Source of the DNA: Methanolinea sp.
GTDB taxonomy: Archaea > Halobacteriota > Methanomicrobia > Methanomicrobiales > Methanospirillaceae
Assembly (NCBI GenBank): GCA_025453675.1
Contig: JALOPW010000016.1
Span: forward strand, 1 to 55,165
Direction: 5' to 3'
DNA length: 55,165 nt
Numbering within the stretch: position 1 is the stretch's first letter; each line of letters begins with the position of its first letter. Under the pieces are notes generated by a model that saw nothing but the letters and a program-made list of their open reading frames with translations, was not told the origin of the DNA and did not search any database. Below, piece after piece: positions 50,932 through 55,165 of the stretch. Position numbers and translations under genes: made by a program.

Positions 50932-52110
50932 TCAGGCTGGAGGGCCAAAAGAATCCGTCCCTCTCGCGCTGTCCCGTATCTTCCGTATCTCTTCCACCCT
51001 GGGCAGGGTGTCCATGCCTGCCAGCATGATGAAGATACCCAGGAAACTGGTTCCGCTCACCGGGTAATCACCTGACCTCAGTTCCAGTCCCCCGATGGTC
51101 CGGTCAATCCACCTCCTCACTGTCATGAATCCCTTCATGCTCATGTCGTGCGAGGGGCCGGCGATAAGGATGAGTGCTTTTTTGGCTTTTTCCAGTTCGG
51201 TGGGTGTTGAAATTTCATCAAAAATCGCTTTTTTTGTCAGTTCCACTACCCGGGAGGCCTTCAGGTGCCCGTCCTGCACGCCCGGTGCCCCGGGACGGAT
51301 TCGGGAGAGGAGGTCAAGGGGGCGCTCTCCGGCCACCTGGTCACGTGCATATCCCACGGTCACGAACCCCATCCCCTGGATGGTGTTCAGGATCTCCCCT
51401 GCGTCCAGCACTACCTGGGGGAGCTCCCCTGTCTCACGGTCAGAAAATTCACCTGCCCTCAGCAGGAGGGTGAAACGACTGCTGATAAGGTTATTCATGT
51501 CAGAGTAGAACCTCTCTCTTCCTGATACCGGCTGCTGGGGGGTAGACTTGCGCCCAATCAGGCTCTTCAGGTCACCCGACCGGCCGTATCCCTCATCTTC
51601 GGACAGGGAGGGCACCCTGTCCTTCCATGACTCGTTATCAAAGAGGACGATTCCATCCAGCAGGTTCAGAAGCTCGTCAAGCTGGTCCGCGGCAAGGGAG
51701 GAGCGTGCATCCCCTTCCTGGCGGCATGGCAGGGTGCAGAGACCGAATACCGGTTCAACCATGCTTTTTTTCAGGTAAGACACCAGTTCAGGGGCATTCC
51801 CGGCCACGCTGCCCCCAAGACCTGCACACACGAACAGGGCATCTATATCCCCGTCGTCCAGGGCCTGGAGCCGGGAGAGCACCCCCTCTGACGGCAGGTG
51901 TCCTGCCAGGTCTTCGGACTGAGTGGGGTCCAGTGACTGGAAGAAAAGCCTCTGGGCAGCAGGGACCTGGTGGAGGGAGTTCAACTGACCGGCATCGTTG
52001 TCGACAGCGATTCCGAAGACGCAATGCACCGGGGCTTTCCGGTCATGGACAAGCAGCCGGTCCACTATACGGCAACCGGCTCCACCCAGGCCAATCGTGA
52101 GTATGCGCAT
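50932..52110 (-). CDS. FtsZ/tubulin-like GTPase with divergent signature loop
   Basis: The 392-residue protein starts like FtsZ (RILTIGLGGAGCRIVDRLL, the T1 loop) and has the region of the tubulin signature, where FVCAGLGGSVAGNAPELVSYL replaces GGGTGSG; T-loops and NDA...DNDAGQL remain. The C-terminal half (ELEKAKKALILIAGPSHDMSMKGFMTVRRWID) also follows the FtsZ GTPase/C-domain pattern. It is not canonical FtsZ or CetZ, and it may polymerise or serve as a cytoskeletal switch. No partner gene is adjacent. The function is unknown. Confidence 0.83.
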   Translation of the reverse strand: MRILTIGLGGAGCRIVDRLLVHDRKAPVHCVFGIAVDNDAGQLNSLHQVPAAQRLFFQSLDPTQSEDLAGHLPSEGVLSRLQALDDGDIDALFVCAGLGGSVAGNAPELVSYLKKSMVEPVFGLCTLPCRQEGDARSSLAADQLDELLNLLDGIVLFDNESWKDRVPSLSEDEGYGRSGDLKSLIGRKSTPQQPVSGRERFYSDMNNLISSRFTLLLRAGEFSDRETGELPQVVLDAGEILNTIQGMGFVTVGYARDQVAGERPLDLLSRIRPGAPGVQDGHLKASRVVELTKKAIFDEISTPTELEKAKKALILIAGPSHDMSMKGFMTVRRWIDRTIGGLELRSGDYPVSGTSFLGIFIMLAGMDTLPRVEEIRKIRDSARGTDSFGPPA

Positions 52111-52685
52111 AATCGTATCTGGTTCCTGTATTCTCTGCAGATATTCTGGGGATTTCCGCAGTTACATCCCGGGAATACGTCTGCCTCTATCCCAACCGCG
52201 GGATACCTCACTTCAGAACCCCTCAAGGGGATTTCACGTGAGCAGCGGGTTTTGGTATGAAAACCGCATCCGCGGTTTTCATCAGGGGGGGCATGTGACC
52301 TGACGGTCTCATGTGCGTTGTATGGGGGACATCCGTCCTGCAACCTCGTTATGTGAAATGTTTCCCTGGAACGATAAAGCACTTCTGCTGTTTTTCCCAT
52401 ACGGAAGGTCAGGGCCCCTGGGAAGGGATCAGAGCGCGGGGATCCACCGGGTGGAAACCTTCCCCCCTGATGCAGGCCGTGGTCAGCCAGGTATCGCAGG
52501 GTATTTCGTTTCCCGACACCTGAAATCTCTTTGCGCCTTGGATAAAATGAAGGCAGCCATTCCAGATCCGGGCCCTTTAAAAGGTTATTTCACGGGGATT
52601 CCGGGATTATCCCCTCGTTCTCTGAATAAAAAATGATAATGTATTTAAATCTACGTTCGATACTATTCCATGAGGTGAAAGTACC
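52111..52685. other. Intergenic region with repeat copy F and mer promoter
   Basis: About 575 bases without a credible gene. Copy F lies at 52255-52320. CCCCT-CA-AGGGG (about 52219-52230) is a small hairpin. TGTATTTAAATC (about 52639-52650) is the likely TATA box for mer and GAGGTGA (about 52672-52678) its ribosome-binding site. Confidence 0.65.
52255..52320 (+). repeat. Dispersed mosaic repeat, copy F (core only)
   Basis: A perfect 11-bp hairpin, ATGAAAACCGC-ATCC-GCGGTTTTCAT (52257-52282), then CAGGGGGGGCATGTGACC and TGACGGTCTCATGTGCGTT. End module, middle hairpin and linker are absent. This is the minimal unit. Confidence 0.88.
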
Positions 52686-53675
52686 TTGACAACCTATGGA
52701 ATAGAATTTGTGCCTGGCAACGTGAATGTCAAGCAGGTGGTCAATTTCTGTAAACTCGCAGAGTCAAAGGACATTGACTATGCGTGGATCACCAACCACT
52801 ACAACAACCGCCACTGCTACCCCACCCTTGCCGCCATCGCCCAGGCGACAACCAGCCTGAAGATGGGCCCGGGTATCATGAACGCCTTCACCGACACCCC
52901 CGCTGCCATGGCCTCGTTTGCATGCACGCTGAACGAGATCTCTGACGGTCGTGCGGTACTCGGTATCGGACCCGGAGACCTGTCAACCCTCCCGAAGCTT
53001 GCGATCAACCCGGTCAAACCGGTCGCCAGGCTTGGAGAGGCTGTTGCCCAGATCCGCAAGCTGGTAGCCGGAGAGGAGATCAAGAAGTCCGGTATGGAGT
53101 TCTTCGACTATGACGGCGCCAAGCTCACCGGAGTGACCCTCCCGGGCAAGAAGGGTATTCCCGTGTACATCGGCGCACAGGGACCAAAAGTCCTGGAGCT
53201 TGCAGGAACCATCGGTGACGGTGCCCTGATCAACGCATCCAACCCGAAAGACTTCGCCGTGGCCATCCCGATCATCAAGGCTGCCTGCGACAAGGTGGGC
53301 AAGAAGGGCTTTGACGTGGGTGCCTACACCGCCATGTCCATCGACATGAACGAGAAGAAAGCCCGGAACGCCGCCAAGATCGTGGCTGCATTCATCGCCG
53401 CAGGATCTCCGCCTGAGCTCCTCCAGCGCCACGGCCTGGACGCCGCCAAGGTGGCAAACATCAAGGCAGCCCTGGCAAAGTTCGACTTCAAGACCGCCGG
53501 AGAGAACGTGGATGACAAGACCATCGATGCGTTCACCATCGCCGGAACCCCGGACCAGGTGAAGCAGAAGTGCGAGGGATTAACCAAGGCCGGTGTCACC
53601 CAGATCATCTTCGGATCCCCGCTTGGGCCGGACATGACCACCTCGATCCGCCTGCTCGGCAAGTATATCGTCTGA
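52686..53675 (+). CDS. mer: F420-dependent 5,10-methylenetetrahydromethanopterin reductase
   Basis: Mer reduces methylene-H4MPT to methyl-H4MPT with F420H2. The luciferase-like TIM barrel shows TTYGIEFVPG, DYAWITNHYNNRHCYPTLAAIAQATTSLKMGPGI, GPGDLSTLPKL and PVYIGAQGPKVLELAG. At 329 residues it has normal length. The start is TTG, with GAGGTGA 8 bp upstream; translation begins at TTYGIEFVPG by homology. The gene lies two genes from mtd. Confidence 0.97.
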   Translation: MTTYGIEFVPGNVNVKQVVNFCKLAESKDIDYAWITNHYNNRHCYPTLAAIAQATTSLKMGPGIMNAFTDTPAAMASFACTLNEISDGRAVLGIGPGDLSTLPKLAINPVKPVARLGEAVAQIRKLVAGEEIKKSGMEFFDYDGAKLTGVTLPGKKGIPVYIGAQGPKVLELAGTIGDGALINASNPKDFAVAIPIIKAACDKVGKKGFDVGAYTAMSIDMNEKKARNAAKIVAAFIAAGSPPELLQRHGLDAAKVANIKAALAKFDFKTAGENVDDKTIDAFTIAGTPDQVKQKCEGLTKAGVTQIIFGSPLGPDMTTSIRLLGKYIV

Positions 53676-53760
53676 ACGACCGCAGTTGAGCATCAGGATC
53701 ATCACTTTTTTTTATTCGGCTGATTCGGGGGTTTCGCACTCCCGGAAGGCATGGAGGATT

Positions 53761-54690
53761 ATGTTCACCACAACCGAAGTCCGGTCAGGGAATAGTGTAA
53801 TCGAGTACCGGGAAGAGCATATCTCCGGCCTTCGCTGCAAAATATCCCCGGAGCGGATCAACCGCAGGCTTGATGTGGCGTACGTCCCTCAGCCTCAATC
53901 CTCTCCCTGCCCGTTCTGCGCAGGGCAGCTTGAGAGGGTGACCCCATGCTTTCCGGACGGTACCCGCATCAGGAGAGGGGAGAGCATTACCTTCCCAAAC
54001 CTCTTTCCGTTCGCAGAGTGGCATACCGTGACGGTCATCACCGCGTCACACCATGTGGAGAAGTTCCTTCCCGCACAGGTGCGGGATGCACTCCTGGGCC
54101 AGATGGCATCCCTCTCGGGGCATGACGGTTATCCCAGTCTCAACTGGAATTACCTCCCCTCGGCCGGTGCATCGATCGCCCATCCGCACCTGCAGGGGCT
54201 GGTAGACAGGAGACCCTCGATGCTTGCGGAAAGATACCTGCAGGGGGGTTATCGCTATCTCCTGCGGAATGGGCGCACCTACTGGCATGACCTTGTGGAA
54301 GGAGAACGTTGCAGCGAGAGGTTCCTCTTCGGCGATGAGATCTGCTGGATGGCCCAGGCAGTGCCACTGGGGGAGAGGGAGGTGCGGGCCGTCTTCCCTG
54401 TCTCCTGCATGGCTGATTTTGAGCCGTATGTCGAGATCTTCGTGAAGGGGCTCCTCTCGATCCTCGCCATGTACAGGAGCCTCGGGACCCATGCATTCAA
54501 CATGTCTCTCTTCTTTGACCGGCATCCCTCGGCCAACGGATTTTCTGCGTTCTGCTCGATCATCAGCCGTATAAATCCCAACGAGTCATCCATCAGCGAT
54601 TCTGCGTTCATGGAAAGGATCCACCAGGAACCGGTCATTCTTACCCTGCCCGAGGAACTGGGCGCCTATTATACGAAAGACCGGAAGTAA
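53761..54690 (+). CDS. GalT-like nucleotidyltransferase/HIT-superfamily protein
   Basis: The protein has the galactose-1-phosphate uridylyltransferase pattern: a zinc-like CPFC pair (C50, C53), TFPNLFPFAEWHTVTVI, and SAGASIAHPHLQ with the nucleophilic-His motif H141-P-H143-L-Q145. The other zinc His residues are not clear. It may transfer NMP between nucleotide sugars or be a related phosphorylase of surface glycan synthesis. GGAGG lies 6 bp upstream of ATG 53761. It stands between mer and mtd in convergent order with mtd. Confidence 0.85.
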   Translation: MFTTTEVRSGNSVIEYREEHISGLRCKISPERINRRLDVAYVPQPQSSPCPFCAGQLERVTPCFPDGTRIRRGESITFPNLFPFAEWHTVTVITASHHVEKFLPAQVRDALLGQMASLSGHDGYPSLNWNYLPSAGASIAHPHLQGLVDRRPSMLAERYLQGGYRYLLRNGRTYWHDLVEGERCSERFLFGDEICWMAQAVPLGEREVRAVFPVSCMADFEPYVEIFVKGLLSILAMYRSLGTHAFNMSLFFDRHPSANGFSAFCSIISRINPNESSISDSAFMERIHQEPVILTLPEELGAYYTKDRK

Positions 54691-54787
54691 GAGATTCAGA
54701 TATCTTTCTTTTTTTATGGGGAATTCCCAGGATATGCCTGCAACAAAATCGCTTTCTGAATGAATGGAATAAAAAAAAAGGAAATGG

Positions 54788-55165
54788 TTACTCGGGTTTG
54801 CTGATCAGCTTGGTCTTGGAGACGATGACACCGTCTTTCTTGTGAGGCTTACGGATTGTTCCGTCACAGGCCTTCTCAAGTTCGCGGGCCTCGTCACAGA
54901 GCACTGCGGCAACCCTCATCATCTCGTGGGCACTGCACACGATCGGGATATACTTCTCCCACTCCTTGGTCATGAAGCATCCCTTGACGTTGACCATTGC
55001 CACTGCTGAGGCAATCTCGTAGGCTGCCCTGGCCTTGGCCAGTGCATAGGGGTTGGTGAACTCGCCGTCAACGGCCTTGTCGGAGGTGACCACGAGTTTG
55101 GGCAGTGCCAGTTCGGCACCCTTCTTTCCGGCCTTCACCTGGTCGATCACCTGGTCGAGTGCCAT
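54788..55165 (-). CDS. mtd: F420-dependent methylenetetrahydromethanopterin dehydrogenase, C-terminal part
   Basis: Only the last 125 residues lie in the window; the upstream part is beyond 55165, and the Met at the edge is internal. [73 protein letters not shown] and [16 protein letters not shown] match the C-terminus of Mtd, which oxidises methylene-H4MPT with F420. With frh and mer it completes most of the F420-linked C1 steps in this region. Confidence 0.94.
   Translation of the reverse strand: MALDQVIDQVKAGKKGAELALPKLVVTSDKAVDGEFTNPYALAKARAAYEIASAVAMVNVKGCFMTKEWEKYIPIVCSAHEMMRVAAVLCDEARELEKACDGTIRKPHKKDGVIVSKTKLISKPE

Noticed and set aside
3137-52320. Dispersed repeats as a CRISPR array
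   Set aside because: Copies are kilobases apart, differ in module content and have no regular spacers; no cas gene is present.
52065-52400. Small frame reading through repeat copy F
   Set aside because: The peptide is only the translated palindromic repeat; similar pseudo-peptides arise at other copies.

Overview
The window is chromosomal DNA of a hydrogenotrophic methanogenic archaeon, most likely of the order Methanomicrobiales. The evidence is an F420-reducing hydrogenase operon (frhADGB), mer and the C-terminal end of mtd, cofactor genes (mptA for methanopterin, an mfnE candidate for methanofuran), archaeal information-processing genes (rpoL, aIF2-beta with a TRAM domain, aEF1-beta, Nop5/fibrillarin, Cbf5, 7S SRP RNA) and a large surface protein ending in a PGF-CTERM-like sorting signal. 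Coding DNA is GC-rich. Intergenic DNA is AT-rich and carries TATA boxes, many about 25-30 bp from the start codon, which suggests leaderless or short-leader mRNAs. Four-base ATGA/GTGA overlaps between genes are common.

Layout. 1-4.4 kb: cyclophilin, small GTPase, a DUF2124-like protein, flavodoxin and a chagasin-like lipoprotein. 4.4-8.2 kb: frhADGB on the minus strand behind a promoter with two inverted repeats. 8.7-18.4 kb: housekeeping genes (mptA, ilvC, purL, aIF2-beta, rpoL, an MBL hydrolase coupled to an AAA ATPase, two M24 peptidases). 18.4-22.4 kb: small membrane and wHTH genes, two tRNAs, a SAM-dependent methyltransferase-like protein, SRP RNA followed directly by malate/lactate dehydrogenase, aEF1-beta with a zinc ribbon. 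22.4-28.2 kb: the mfnE candidate and an accessory set (secreted phospholipase-D-like protein, an HTH pair under a 23-bp palindrome, an OB-fold membrane protein, a degenerate sensor/RecA-like pair, a membrane nuclease-like protein, a HEAT-repeat protein). 28.4-36.9 kb: nadX-nadA-nadC, a tRNA methylthiotransferase, iorAB and a solitary DNA methyltransferase. 37.1-41.7 kb: hemD-cbf5 with an abnormal junction, a TctA-like permease, nop5-flpA. 41.7-49 kb: thymidylate synthase, S-layer-type protein, AMP phosphorylase, PEGA-like surface protein. 49.2-55.2 kb: dcd, an NrpR-like regulator, an FtsZ/tubulin-like GTPase, mer, a GalT-like protein and partial mtd.

How the genes work together. FrhADGB reduces F420 with H2, and Mtd and Mer use reduced F420 to convert methenyl-H4MPT to methyl-H4MPT. 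MptA and the MfnE candidate supply C1 carriers. IorAB, IlvC, NadXAC, PurL, ThyA and Dcd cover amino-acid, NAD and nucleotide metabolism. AMP phosphorylase points to archaeal nucleotide salvage through ribose-1,5-bisphosphate.

Most unusual signals: (1) a mosaic family of dispersed palindromic repeats in at least six intergenic regions, always built from the same few modules; (2) the frh operator/promoter architecture; (3) a hemD-cbf5 junction where the expected overlapping stop/start seems to be missing; (4) a perfect 10+3+10 palindrome controlling a pair of small HTH genes; (5) a probable 5'-terminal stem-loop on the S-layer mRNA; (6) a sensor-like protein without its phospho-acceptor His, paired with a RecA-like protein without Walker A. 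All statements come from reading the sequence and from family knowledge; no database search was run.
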